Source of the DNA: Bacteroides sp. ET71
GTDB taxonomy: Bacteria > Bacteroidota > Bacteroidia > Bacteroidales > Bacteroidaceae
NCBI RefSeq assembly: GCF_023336905.1
Contig: NZ_JAMBLS010000011.1
Location: 27,876-91,875, forward strand
Length of the DNA stretch: 64,000 nt
Reading direction: 5' to 3'
The notes under the pieces were generated by a model. It did no database searches and had not been told where the DNA came from. It saw only the letters and a program-made list of their open reading frames with translations. Both the position numbers and the translations under genes were made by a program. Below, piece after piece: positions 55,310 through 63,956 of this stretch (its first letter is position 1; each line of letters begins with the position of its first letter).

Positions 55310-56305
55310 TCAGCTATTGATTTCTATAAATTTTCGGAACATCTTCAGTGCGCGTCCGCTTTCCAGTGACTCGCGTGCCAGGCTTATGCACTCGGCAATC
55401 TCTTTTTCAGGTTTCAGCACTTGTATGGCGAAGGCTGCGTTGACTATGACGCATTGCTGCTGCGCGGGTGTGGCTTGGTCTTGCAATACTTGGTCGAAGA
55501 TTCGTGCCGCGCTCTCCCGGCTGCCTTCGCCGGACAATTCGTCCGGACAGGCAGGCATAAAGCCGAGGTCTTGCGGGCGATAGATGCGTTCATAACGGCG
55601 CGTTATGACTTTGAACTCGTCTGTGAGAGAGATTTCGTCATAACTGTCAAGGCTGTTCACTACGGCGAAGTCTATGCCCATCCGGCAGAACAACTGTGTG
55701 TACAACCGCATCTGCGACAAGTCGGCCACGCCCAGCAGTTGATGTTTGGGGCGGCAAGGGTTCACGAGCGGGCCCAGCAGGTTGAACAATGTCCGCACGC
55801 CCAGCGCACGGCGCACGCCCGCCACCGATTTCATGGCCGGGCTGAACAGGGGAGCGTGCAGATAGGCCACGTTGCATTGCTCTATCGAACGGCGCAGGCG
55901 GTCGGCATCGGCGCTGAAGTGCACGCCGTGTTCTTCCATCACGTTGCTCGCACCGCTCACCGACGAGGCGCCATAGTTGCCGTGCTTCGCCACCCGATAG
56001 CCTGCGCCTGCCACGAGAAAACAGGCACAGGTAGAGATGTTGAACGTGTTCTTCCCGTCACCGCCCGTTCCTACAATGTCGACGGGAGAATAGTCCGCCA
56101 AGTCCGGAGCAATGCACGTTTCCATCAGCGCGCTTCTGAATCCCATCAGCTCGTCCACTGTTATGTTCCTCATGCAGAAGGCAGCCATCAAGGCAGCTAT
56201 CTGTTCCTTCTCATACTTGCCCGCAGCGATGTCGAGCATCAGGCAGCGGGTCTCTTCACTGCTAAGCTCTTCGTGATGGAAGAGCCTTTGGAGTATTTCT
56301 TTCAT
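55310..56305 (-). CDS. trpD: Anthranilate phosphoribosyltransferase
   Basis: This enzyme joins anthranilate to PRPP. It is 331 residues. The PRPP motif DIVGTGGDGKNTFNIST (about 78-94) and KHGNYGASSVSGASNVME (about 107-124) are intact, as is the anthranilate-site Arg region (GVRRALGVRTLFNLLGPL). It is free-standing, not fused to trpG. A 409-base gap filled by a repeat array separates it from trpG upstream, the only large gap in the operon. Confidence 0.96.
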   Translation of the reverse strand: MKEILQRLFHHEELSSEETRCLMLDIAAGKYEKEQIAALMAAFCMRNITVDELMGFRSALMETCIAPDLADYSPVDIVGTGGDGKNTFNISTCACFLVAGAGYRVAKHGNYGASSVSGASNVMEEHGVHFSADADRLRRSIEQCNVAYLHAPLFSPAMKSVAGVRRALGVRTLFNLLGPLVNPCRPKHQLLGVADLSQMRLYTQLFCRMGIDFAVVNSLDSYDEISLTDEFKVITRRYERIYRPQDLGFMPACPDELSGEGSRESAARIFDQVLQDQATPAQQQCVIVNAAFAIQVLKPEKEIAECISLARESLESGRALKMFRKFIEINS

Positions 56306-56345
56306 ATTTTGCTGTGATTTTTAGTTTGTTATTTTGTTAGCGAGT

Positions 56346-56720
56346 CGCTAAAGGGAGCTTTAGCGGTGTGCTAAGAAAAAGTGAGCGTTGCGCGTTAGCT
56401 GGCTAACGCAAGTCGCGTTAGCTGGCTATCGCAGGTCGCGTTAGCTGGCTATCGTAGGTCGCGTTAGCTGGCTATCGCAAGTCGCGAAAGCTTCACTTCG
56501 CGGAGCGCGAAAGCCACGCTTCGCGGGTCGCTACGAAATTGTGAGCGCTTCGCTCTCGCTGGGGAGAGCGGTTTGTTCTCGCTGGGGAGAGCGATTTGTT
56601 CTCGCTGGGGAGAGCGACTTGCTCTCGCTGGGGAGAGCGCTCCGCTCAGCGTAGCCTACGCGAGTCGCTCAGTGTAGCCTACGCGAGTCGCTCAGTGTAG
56701 CCTACGCGAGTCGCTCAGTT
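56346..56720. repeat. Phase-locked mosaic of 23-bp palindromic units within the trp operon
   Basis: About 16 units keep a 23-base register from 56346 to the trpG stop. Block A, GCGTTAGCTGGCTAACGC or its CTATCGC variant, starts at 56392, 56415, 56438 and 56461. Block A' GCGAAAGC...TTCGC starts at 56484 and 56507. Block B TCTCGCTGGGGAGAGCG starts at 56554, 56577, 56600 and 56623. Block C TCAG(C/T)GTAGCCTACGCG starts at 56646, 56669 and 56692. Upstream, CGCTAAA-GGGAGC-TTTAGCG (56346) and a spacer unit (56369) keep the same register. Every block folds as a hairpin but the sequence changes between blocks. The last unit includes the trpG stop codon. No gene lies in 56306-56714. Confidence 0.92.
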
Positions 56721-57296
56721 TTCGGCACCATTCATCCAGTTGCTTACAATGGCCTTTCCGTCGGGCGTCAGCACCGATTCCGGGTGGAATTGTATGCCGT
56801 GGATGTCATACACCCGGTGGCGGAGTGCCATCACCTGGCCGTCGTCCAGAGACGTCACTTGCAGGCAGGGCGGAATACTGTCTGCCGACACTATCCACGA
56901 ATGGTAGCGGCCTGCCAGTATCCGGCATGGCAATCCACGGAAGATATAGTCTCCGCCCGCTTCTTCCTCCAGCAAGCTGACTGTTGTCTGTACCCCATGG
57001 TACACTTCTTTCAGATTCTCCAGCCGTGCGCCAAACGCTTCGCCTATGGCCTGATGGCCTAAGCAGACGCCGAGCATCGGCTTGCGCCCGGCATACATCC
57101 GTATCACCTCCGGCAACAGTCCTGCTTCCTGCGGTATGCCCGGTCCGGGCGAAAGCAGCAGTTTGTCATACGCTTCCAGCTCCTCCAACCGGAACTGGTC
57201 GTTTCGCAACACGTCAACCTCAGCGCCCAGCTCGCGCACCAGGTGAGCCAGGTTATACGTAAACGAATCGTAGTTGTCAATAATCGCTATCTTCAT
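56715..57296 (-). CDS. trpG: Anthranilate synthase, glutamine amidotransferase component
   Basis: This subunit supplies ammonia from glutamine to TrpE. It is 193 residues from ATG 57296; upstream codons belong to trpE in another frame. The class I amidotransferase triad is C78 (GVCLGHQAIG), H171 and E173 (IQFHPES). The oxyanion loop LLSPGPGIP is at 47-55. It starts 5 bases after trpE. Its stop codon is embedded in the last unit of the repeat array. Confidence 0.96.
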   Translation of the reverse strand: MKIAIIDNYDSFTYNLAHLVRELGAEVDVLRNDQFRLEELEAYDKLLLSPGPGIPQEAGLLPEVIRMYAGRKPMLGVCLGHQAIGEAFGARLENLKEVYHGVQTTVSLLEEEAGGDYIFRGLPCRILAGRYHSWIVSADSIPPCLQVTSLDDGQVMALRHRVYDIHGIQFHPESVLTPDGKAIVSNWMNGAEN

Positions 57297-57301
57297 ATCT
57301 T

Positions 57302-58702
57302 TTACATCCTTTCCGCCATCTCGATGGCTTTGCGCAGGGCCCCCAACTTGTTGTTCACCTCCTGCAGTTCGTATTCTTCGTTGCTTTTCGCTACAATGCC
57401 GCCCCCTGCCTGGAACCACAGTTTGCCGTTCCTGCTGACAAAGGTACGTATGGTGATGGCCAAGTTTATCGTTCCGTCCAGACCGATAAATCCGATACAC
57501 CCGCCATACGCTCCACGGTTGTGTGGCTCAAGCTCGCTAATCAGTTGCATGGCCCGTACCTTCGGTGCCCCGCTCAATGTTCCCGCGGGAAAGGTGTCGA
57601 GAAATGCCTTCACCGCATCTGCCCCTTCATTCAACGTCCCGCTGACGCGGCTCACCAGGTGAATGACGTGACTGTAATACTGCATCTCCTTAAAGAACTC
57701 TATGCGGACGTCGTGGCAGTTGCGTGCCAGGTCGTTACGCGCCAGGTCTACCAGCATCACGTGTTCCGCGTTCTCCTTCGGGTCGTCATGCAGATAGCGG
57801 GCGGCCGCCTCGTCTTCATCCTTCCTGCCCGTGCGCTTTGTCGTCCCGGCGATAGGGTCGATATACGCCCGCCGGCCTTCTATCCTGCAATGCGTTTCGG
57901 GCGATGACCCCAACAGGCGGAAACCTCCGAAATCGAAGTAGAACAAGTAGGGAGAAGGGTTAATGCTGCGCAACGCGCGATACAGCTTGAAATCATCGCC
58001 CACGTATGCCTGCTCGAACCTTCTCGACAAGACTATCTGGAAGACGTCGCCCCGCAGACAGTGGGCAATGCCGTGGCGTATGTTCGCCTTGTGCTCCTCA
58101 TCGGTCAGCGTAGACGTCACCGGGCCGACAGCCTGGAAATCGTAAGCCGTGTAGTTCCGGTCCTGTATGGCTTTCACAATGCGCTCGAGGTTACTTTCCT
58201 CCTCTTCGCCCGTCATCTCGAGCAACAAGAGCTCGTGGCGGTAATCATTGAATACGATGATATACTTATATATAATGTATAGCAAGTCCGGCGCATCATT
58301 GATGTCTTCCCGGCTGTCCTTGACCGCTATCTCCTCCGTGTAGCGCACGGCATTGAACGAGGTATATCCGTACAGTCCGCAGTAATGGCTATACTCGCCC
58401 TTGATGCAGAACCGTTTCATGAAATCGTTCATGGCTTCGTTCAGGCTATGGGCGTCGCTCAGTTCCCTTTCCGACCGCTCTCCGTCAGGCAAGCGGAAGA
58501 CCGCCTTCCCATGTTCCACGCTCATGCTTGCCAAAGGGCAAAGAGCGATGAACGAACGGTTGTTTTCGCTGCCATGATAGTCACTGCTTTCCATCAGCGC
58601 GCTCTGGGGAAAGAGGTCGCGCACCTTCAGGTAGACACTGACGGGCGTGTGCAGGTCGCCGAGCAGCGTGCGGCTGTGTGTGTGGTAATTGTACTGTTTC
58701 AT
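57302..58702 (-). CDS. trpE: Anthranilate synthase, component I
   Basis: This subunit converts chorismate to anthranilate. It is 466 residues. The N-terminal ALMESS (35-40) corresponds to the LLES tryptophan-feedback motif, so allosteric inhibition by Trp is likely. The C-terminal chorismate-binding domain has FQIVLSRRFE, DPIAGTTKRTGR, MLVDLARNDLAR and GTLSGAPKVRAMQLI. Its ATG overlaps the trpB stop (ATGA), which implies translational coupling, and trpG follows. Confidence 0.96.
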   Translation of the reverse strand: MKQYNYHTHSRTLLGDLHTPVSVYLKVRDLFPQSALMESSDYHGSENNRSFIALCPLASMSVEHGKAVFRLPDGERSERELSDAHSLNEAMNDFMKRFCIKGEYSHYCGLYGYTSFNAVRYTEEIAVKDSREDINDAPDLLYIIYKYIIVFNDYRHELLLLEMTGEEEESNLERIVKAIQDRNYTAYDFQAVGPVTSTLTDEEHKANIRHGIAHCLRGDVFQIVLSRRFEQAYVGDDFKLYRALRSINPSPYLFYFDFGGFRLLGSSPETHCRIEGRRAYIDPIAGTTKRTGRKDEDEAAARYLHDDPKENAEHVMLVDLARNDLARNCHDVRIEFFKEMQYYSHVIHLVSRVSGTLNEGADAVKAFLDTFPAGTLSGAPKVRAMQLISELEPHNRGAYGGCIGFIGLDGTINLAITIRTFVSRNGKLWFQAGGGIVAKSNEEYELQEVNNKLGALRKAIEMAERM

Positions 58703-59892
58703 ACGTTATCTTCTTTAGGTTGATATTTCAGATAAGTCTCTATGTCTTTGTCGCCTCGTCCGGACACGGTCAATACCACGATGTCCTCCGGATGGAACTT
58801 CAGTTTATGCAATGCCCCCAAGGCATGCGCGCTCTCCAGTGCCGGGATAATGCCCTCCAGGCGTGTCAGTTCGAACGCCGCACGGATAGCCTCGTCATCA
58901 TTCACCGCCAAGACGACAGCCCGCCTGCTCTGAGCCAGATTGGCGTGCATGGGCCCTATGCCCGGATAGTCCAGCCCGGCAGAGATGGAGTAAGGCTCCT
59001 CTATCTGCCCGTCCTCGTTCTGGATGACATATGTCTTCGCCCCGTGTATGATGCCCATGCGTCCCAAGGCGATAGTGGCTGCCGTTTGGCCTGTTTCAAC
59101 CCCCTTTCCTCCGGCTTCCGCCAAGACGATGCGTACCCGAAGGTCGTCCACATAGTGGTAGATGGTGCCGGCGGCATTGCTTCCTCCGCCTATGCACGCC
59201 ACGAGGTAGTCTGGCGTCTCTCGGCCCTCCTGTTTCAGCAATTGTTGCCTGATTTCACGGCTGATGACCGACTGCAGCCGCGCCACCAGGTCAGGGTAGG
59301 GGTGCGGCCCCACGGTCGAGCCGATGATGTAGTGTGTATCCCTCGGGTGGCAACACCAGTCGCGGATAGCCTCGTTGGTGGCATCCTTCAGCGTTCCGTT
59401 TCCCGAAGTAACGGGCACAACCTGCGCTCCCAGCATCCGCATCTTCTCTACATTGATTCGTTGGCGGGCGACGTCGGTCTGGCCCATATAGACCACACAC
59501 TGCATGTTCATCAGGGCGCACACCGTGGCCGTGGCCACTCCATGTTGTCCGGCACCTGTTTCGGCAATAATGCGTTGTTTGCCCATGCGCTTTGCCAGGA
59601 GAATTTGTCCGATGGTATTGTTGATTTTGTGTGCTCCCGTATGATTTAGGTCTTCACGCTTCAGGTAGATGCGGCAGCCATGCACGGCAGACAGCCTCTG
59701 TGCCAAATATAAAGGAGAGGGACGCCCTACGTAGTCGCGTAGCAATTGTTCATATTCTCGTTGAAAGGAGGCACTGGTCAGCATATCCAGATAGGTTTCT
59801 TGCAGTTCATGCACACACCTATGCAGGATTTCGGGGATGTAAGCCCCGCCAAAGTTTCCGTAATAACCGTATTCGTCTACTAAGTAACTCAT
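58699..59892 (-). CDS. trpB: Tryptophan synthase, beta subunit
   Basis: This PLP enzyme condenses indole with serine to give tryptophan. It is 397 residues. The PLP lysine is K89 in HTGAHKINN, the phosphate-binding loop is GGGSNAAGT, and ETGAGQHGVATAT is the family's substrate loop. It is the first structural gene of the operon, preceded by the leader peptide and terminator (59924-60068). That position means all seven genes are subject to the attenuator. Confidence 0.97.
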   Translation of the reverse strand: MSYLVDEYGYYGNFGGAYIPEILHRCVHELQETYLDMLTSASFQREYEQLLRDYVGRPSPLYLAQRLSAVHGCRIYLKREDLNHTGAHKINNTIGQILLAKRMGKQRIIAETGAGQHGVATATVCALMNMQCVVYMGQTDVARQRINVEKMRMLGAQVVPVTSGNGTLKDATNEAIRDWCCHPRDTHYIIGSTVGPHPYPDLVARLQSVISREIRQQLLKQEGRETPDYLVACIGGGSNAAGTIYHYVDDLRVRIVLAEAGGKGVETGQTAATIALGRMGIIHGAKTYVIQNEDGQIEEPYSISAGLDYPGIGPMHANLAQSRRAVVLAVNDDEAIRAAFELTRLEGIIPALESAHALGALHKLKFHPEDIVVLTVSGRGDKDIETYLKYQPKEDNV

Positions 59893-59923
59893 CTTTTGTA
59901 TGAATTTAAAGTTTTGTATGGAT

Positions 59924-59960
59924 TAAAAAAAGAGCCCTGCCGCAAGTGCGACAGGGCTCT
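59924..59960 (-). terminator. Attenuator terminator before trpB
   Basis: On the minus strand AGAGCCCTG-T-CGCA pairs with TGCG-G-CAGGGCTCT around a two-base loop, followed by seven T. It lies 31 bases upstream of trpB and 45 bases downstream of the Trp-rich leader peptide, the arrangement of a transcription attenuator. Confidence 0.9.
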
Positions 59961-60005
59961 TCAATGTTTATAGGCTTGATATAAGTACATACGAGCGCTG
60001 CTCCC

Positions 60006-60068
60006 TTACGACTGCTGGAGTTGTAACGGGCGCCACCACCAATATGTATTTACTAAATGTCTGTACAT
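60006..60068 (-). CDS. trpL: trp operon leader peptide with three consecutive Trp codons
   Basis: A 20-codon reading frame on the minus strand, ATG at 60068 and TAA at 60006-60008. The peptide begins MYRHLVNTYWWWRP and ends LQLQQS. Three adjacent TGG codons (residues 10-12) would stall ribosomes when Trp-tRNA is scarce. It lies between the operon promoter (60092-60124) and the terminator before trpB (59924-59960). An A-rich stretch (AGAAAAAGAAAA) precedes the ATG, the usual Bacteroidetes ribosome-binding context. I could not assign a definite antiterminator pairing by eye. Confidence 0.88.
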   Translation of the reverse strand: MYRHLVNTYWWWRPLQLQQS

Positions 60069-60091
60069 TTTTCTTTTTCTATTTTATGCGG

Positions 60092-60124
60092 GCAAAAGTA
60101 GTCGATTTGTTTGATATCTCCAAA
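60092..60124 (-). promoter_or_regulatory. Promoter of the trp operon
   Basis: On the minus strand TTTG (60121-60124), a 20-base spacer and TACTTTTGC (60092-60100) match the -33/-7 consensus. Transcription would start near 60086, giving a leader of about 195 bases before trpB. Confidence 0.85.
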
Positions 60125-60309
60125 GAAAACTTTCTTTTTTTTAGTGCTTGCTTGATTTTTCTTTTATGCTGTCATGCCGAATATAATCTAAGAAGTCTTT
60201 ATGTGTTCTGTGAAGTGTCTCGATTATGTTTTACAGTATAGCGGAGGACGATTGTTGTAATAGATATAATTTATATGTGGATGATACAGTATTACTGAAT
60301 GAAAAGTTT

Positions 60310-60318
60310 TATCTTCGC
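60310..60318 (+). promoter_or_regulatory. Probable -7 element of the HdeD-like gene
   Basis: TATCTTCGC differs from TAnnTTTG at one position and lies 28 bases before ATG 60346. The rest of 60125-60345 is AT-rich and shows nothing else recognisable. Confidence 0.5.
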
Positions 60319-60345
60319 ATTTATAAAACAAATAGATTAATTATT

Positions 60346-60915
60346 ATGAAAGGACTGAGTTATTCTTTGTTGCGTGCAGTTTGTGCGCTTGTTCTAGGCT
60401 TGGTATTGGTACTTTTCCCCGACCAAGCGGCGCAATATCTGGTTATAACAGTGGGGTGTGTTTTTCTGGTGCCTTCACTTGTCAGTATCATTGGTTATTG
60501 GGTAGGGCGTGCGAATGGGCTCCATTTCCCATTATTAGGACTTGGCAGCTTGCTTTTTGGCTTATGGTTGATTATTATGCCTGGTTTCTTTGCTGACTTG
60601 TTAACTTATGTGCTTGGCTTTATTCTTGTCATAGGAGGAATCCAGCAAATAGCTTCATTGGCTTCGGCACGGCAGTGGATGCGTGTTCCGGTCGGTTTTT
60701 ATGTGATTCCTTCCCTCATTCTTTTAGCGGGATTATTTTCACTTTTCTATCCCTTAGAGGCACGTTCGACTGTTTTTATCATTTTGGGAGCCAGTAGTTT
60801 AGTGTATGCATTGTCCGAGCTTGTTAATTGGCTGGGATTTTCTCGTCGGCGCCCTAAAATGCCAACTTCTTCAAAGGCGGATAGTAATATAGAAGATGCA
60901 CAAATAGTGGATTAA
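60346..60915 (+). CDS. HdeD-like membrane protein (DUF308)
   Basis: A 189-residue inner-membrane protein with six hydrophobic helices arranged as paired DUF308 repeats (LLRAVCALVLGLVLVLFPDQAA; FGLWLIIMPGFFADLLTYVLGFILVIGG). It resembles HdeD, linked to acid resistance in enterobacteria, but here the role is unproven. ATG 60346 is preferred because upstream in-frame codons precede the -7-like element. It is 17 bases before the histidine kinase gene, so it may belong to that regulatory operon. Confidence 0.82.
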   Translation: MKGLSYSLLRAVCALVLGLVLVLFPDQAAQYLVITVGCVFLVPSLVSIIGYWVGRANGLHFPLLGLGSLLFGLWLIIMPGFFADLLTYVLGFILVIGGIQQIASLASARQWMRVPVGFYVIPSLILLAGLFSLFYPLEARSTVFIILGASSLVYALSELVNWLGFSRRRPKMPTSSKADSNIEDAQIVD

Positions 60916-60932
60916 CCTTTATAAAGAATGCC

Positions 60933-62984
60933 ATGGAAAGAATAGCTTTTCTTTTGTTGTTCTCTCTAATACTGATGGAAGGCAGAGGGCAGGCTGTCAG
61001 TGAAACTGCCGCTTACTATGATAGTCTGGCTGAATCTGAGTTAGGAAAAGGGAATATAGAATCTTATCTCCCGATTAAAAAAAAGGCATATATCTTATAC
61101 AAAGAAGAAGGAAACCGGGATCGGGAGGCTGAATGTTGCATTTATTTGGGCAATTATTTTAATGCGGTCAGTCAATATGATTCGGCTGTTTATTACTTGA
61201 CTCGTATGGATGATTATGCACGTAAACGTCCTCGTGAAACTTCTTATAACCTGATGCTTACCTGCTTGTCCGATACCTATTATCGTATGGGACAAGTTGA
61301 TTCGGCTATTAGCAAAGAAAAGCTATCGGCTCATTATTCCATATTGTTGAGAGATACGGCTACTTTGTTGGGAAGTTATCGTGCTTTAGGCATGTATGAA
61401 CGTTCTACTGGACATTTGGAAGAAGCTTTGGCATCTTATGAGCGCGCTTTGGCATTGTTGGCAGACGATCACCGGCCTGAGATGTCGGAAGAACGAGCTT
61501 CTCTTTATGTTAATTTAGCAGTGTTATGTGTTGATATGAAGCAAATAAGAAACTCATTGCACTATGCAGAACTGGCCCTTAAGGATTTGGAATCTGTTAC
61601 GAATGAACTGTCGAATGTACAGGCTTATGCCAATCTCAGTATGGTTTTTATGGAAGGAAAAGAGCTTGAGAAAGCGGCAATGTGCATACGTCGCAGTATG
61701 ATTTTGTCAGTGAAGATGAATGATAAAAATATGCAACTCCGTAATCTTGGTTATCAATTACACTTGGAGAGCTTGTTAAATGAGGAAGATTCAGTGGATT
61801 ATTATATTTCTCGAGCGCGTAGTCTTTTGCCTCATGTGCAAGCTACAAATACGTTGGCAGGGTATTATCAGGCGGAGAGAGATGTTTTGCTTTCTTTTCA
61901 GCGTTTTGCTGAAGCATTAACTTCTTGTCGGCAACTTTTGCAGGTGGCAGGTGTTGAACAAAAGCCTTTTATTCTGAAAGATACATATGAGGCTATGGGC
62001 AAGTGTTATAAGGCACTTGGACAGTATGATTTGGCTTTGGACTGCATGGATAATTACGTTTCATTGAATGACAGTTTGATGAATACTGAACGTGATAAGG
62101 CTTTGCAAGAATTGAACGTAAAGTATGAAACCAAAGAAAAAGAACTGAAAATTGTTCAAATGGAAAGTGAACAGCGCATAGCGGAAGAACGTCATCGCAA
62201 CCGACTTATTTTGTTTTGCCTGTTTGTTTTGCTATTATTTCAGTTAGCTGCTGTCATTGTTTGGCGGATGCGCAAGAAAAATGCTCAGATGCGTCTTTAT
62301 GCCGAAAGACAAGAGAAGGCTTTGGCTTTGTTGCGTTCAGAAACAGAGTTGAATTTGACCCGTCGTTATCTGGAAGGTATGGAGATAGAACGAAATCGAT
62401 TGGCGCGTGAATTGCATGATGGCATTAGCAATGAACTTTATGCCCTTGAGATAAAACTGCAGCATGAACTTTCTGATAGTTCTTTGCTGGCTGAAACCTT
62501 AACACGTATACGTGAGAGTGTGCGGGCTATTTCGCATGAATTAATGCCTCCTTCGTTTAGTGAACTGACATTGAAGGAAATTCTTGAAAATTATGTTAAA
62601 CAGTTAGCTGATGGAACTCCGGATTTGTCTTTTACTTTTCGGGCAGATCCCCCGGATGCAAAATGGTATGCTATTCCACAAGAGACAGCCATAATGCTTT
62701 ATCGTGTGGCACAGGAAGCTTTAGCAAATATTATAAAACATGCGGACGCTGTTAATGTTTATGTAGGCATAGAATTGACTGATACTTCTCTTATTCTTTA
62801 CATTAAAGATGATGGAAAGGGTTATTGTGTTAGTGGCGAAAAGAAAACGGATGGTATTGGGCTGCAAACCATGCAAGAGAGAATTGCAGCCTTGCATGGT
62901 ACATTCACCATAACTCATTCTGTTAATGGACATGGTACGTTAGTAAAATGTATTTTAAATACGAATATTTCTATTAATTCCTAA
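60933..62984 (+). CDS. TPR-containing sensor histidine kinase (HisKA_3 type)
   Basis: A 683-residue sensor. A signal peptide (1-20) is followed by a periplasmic region of tetratricopeptide repeats (about 25-390), then a coiled coil (KYETKEKELKIVQMESEQRIAEERH) and one membrane helix (about 428-446). The HisKA_3 dimerisation domain has H495 in RELHDGISNELYA. The HATPase domain has the N-box EALANIIKHA and G-box DDGKGYC. This is the NarX/LytS-like class that works with NarL-type regulators; its partner is encoded 5 bases downstream. The signal sensed is unknown. Confidence 0.9.
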   Translation: MERIAFLLLFSLILMEGRGQAVSETAAYYDSLAESELGKGNIESYLPIKKKAYILYKEEGNRDREAECCIYLGNYFNAVSQYDSAVYYLTRMDDYARKRPRETSYNLMLTCLSDTYYRMGQVDSAISKEKLSAHYSILLRDTATLLGSYRALGMYERSTGHLEEALASYERALALLADDHRPEMSEERASLYVNLAVLCVDMKQIRNSLHYAELALKDLESVTNELSNVQAYANLSMVFMEGKELEKAAMCIRRSMILSVKMNDKNMQLRNLGYQLHLESLLNEEDSVDYYISRARSLLPHVQATNTLAGYYQAERDVLLSFQRFAEALTSCRQLLQVAGVEQKPFILKDTYEAMGKCYKALGQYDLALDCMDNYVSLNDSLMNTERDKALQELNVKYETKEKELKIVQMESEQRIAEERHRNRLILFCLFVLLLFQLAAVIVWRMRKKNAQMRLYAERQEKALALLRSETELNLTRRYLEGMEIERNRLARELHDGISNELYALEIKLQHELSDSSLLAETLTRIRESVRAISHELMPPSFSELTLKEILENYVKQLADGTPDLSFTFRADPPDAKWYAIPQETAIMLYRVAQEALANIIKHADAVNVYVGIELTDTSLILYIKDDGKGYCVSGEKKTDGIGLQTMQERIAALHGTFTITHSVNGHGTLVKCILNTNISINS

Positions 62985-62989
62985 ATGCG

Positions 62990-63664
62990 ATGAGTGATGT
63001 AAGTAAACTATTATCTCCGGTTTCTATCATTATGTTAGATGATCATGAATTGGTGCTTGAGGGCTTGTCTAAAGTATTAGAAGGTATGCCAGAGGTGGGG
63101 CATACGGATAGAGCTTTTAATTCGCGTGAATTGATTCGGAAGAGTAAGGAAAATGACTATGATATTTATTTGATAGATGTAGAGTTGGCTGGTGAGAGTG
63201 GAATTGACGTGATACAAAGTATACGAGGTCTTCACCCTCAGGCTCGTTTTATTGTCTGTACCATGCATGAGGAAAGTTGGGTTTTGCATGCGTTGCTCCG
63301 TCAGGAACCTGATGCAGTTGTTTTGAAACTGTCGGGTGTAAAAGCTATTAAAGAAGCGGTGTTGGCTGTTAGGGAAGGGCGGAAATATTTTTGTCCTCGT
63401 TTCGAACAAATGTATCGTCATTTAGAGAATGTCCGTACTTCGCTTGTGAAGAAGAATTTGCCAACGCCTCGCGAACAGGAAGTTTTGCAGGCTATATCCG
63501 AGGGTCTCAGTACGTGTGAAATTGCTGTTCGCCTTTGTCTTACAGAGAATACGGTAGAGAGCTATCGGAAAAGTCTTATGACTAAACTGGAAGCTCGTAA
63601 CATGGCAGACTTGGTGGTGAAGGCTATGCAGAGAGGTTTTATTAAGCCGCACAATGATTTCTGA
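62990..63664 (+). CDS. NarL/LuxR-family response regulator
   Basis: A 224-residue DNA-binding regulator. The receiver domain (about 10-130) has the acidic pair D17/D18 and the phospho-acceptor D63 (IYLIDVELAGES). In the switch region the usual Lys position reads VVLKLSG. The LuxR-type helix-turn-helix is PTPREQEVLQAISEGLSTCEIAVRLCLTENTVESYRKSLMTKL (about 155-198). It is co-transcribed with the kinase. A small GAAA-capped hairpin (CCCGG/CCGGG, 63667-63680) follows the stop but has no T-run. Confidence 0.92.
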   Translation: MSDVSKLLSPVSIIMLDDHELVLEGLSKVLEGMPEVGHTDRAFNSRELIRKSKENDYDIYLIDVELAGESGIDVIQSIRGLHPQARFIVCTMHEESWVLHALLRQEPDAVVLKLSGVKAIKEAVLAVREGRKYFCPRFEQMYRHLENVRTSLVKKNLPTPREQEVLQAISEGLSTCEIAVRLCLTENTVESYRKSLMTKLEARNMADLVVKAMQRGFIKPHNDF

Positions 63665-63703
63665 CCCCCGGGAAACCGGGATGTTTGCTTTGATGTAATG
63701 ACT

Positions 63704-63712
63704 TATATTTGC
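63704..63712 (+). promoter_or_regulatory. -7 promoter element of the 63765 unit
   Basis: TATATTTGC, a full TAnnTTTG match, 52 bases before ATG 63765. Confidence 0.75.
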
Positions 63713-63764
63713 AGAGTAACTATAGTGTGCGGGAACTATCAGTAACCTGTTAAATATAATTATT

Positions 63765-63956
63765 ATGAGTGGATTTTCGAACGACACGGCCTTGAAGGCT
63801 GTACGATTGGCTTTCAAAGCCGTATTTTATGTATTCAAGGCTTTATGGATGGGACTCACTTATGGTTTCAGGGCTTATAAGAACCATAAAAAAGAGAAGC
63901 AATCAAGCCAAGTGAACAATTTTGTAGACAGAGGAGGAAAGCATTATGGCAGATAA
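63765..63956 (+). CDS. Small hypothetical protein
   Basis: A 63-residue protein. Residues 8-40 are amphipathic to hydrophobic with aromatic spacing (AFKAVFYVFKALWMGLTYGF), and the tail is strongly basic (RAYKNHKKEKQ). No family recognised. A real gene is supported by the promoter at 63704 and the 11-base overlap with the next start. It may be a membrane-peripheral small protein acting with the downstream product. Confidence 0.65.
   Translation: MSGFSNDTALKAVRLAFKAVFYVFKALWMGLTYGFRAYKNHKKEKQSSQVNNFVDRGGKHYGR

Noticed and set aside
56346-56720. CRISPR array
   Set aside because: Units are contiguous at 23 bases with no unique spacers and no cas genes nearby; the same holds for the other arrays.
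57297-57500. 68-residue N-terminal extension of TrpG
   Set aside because: It overlaps the end of trpE in another frame; the start at 57296 gives the exact family N-terminus MKIAIIDNYDSFTYNL.
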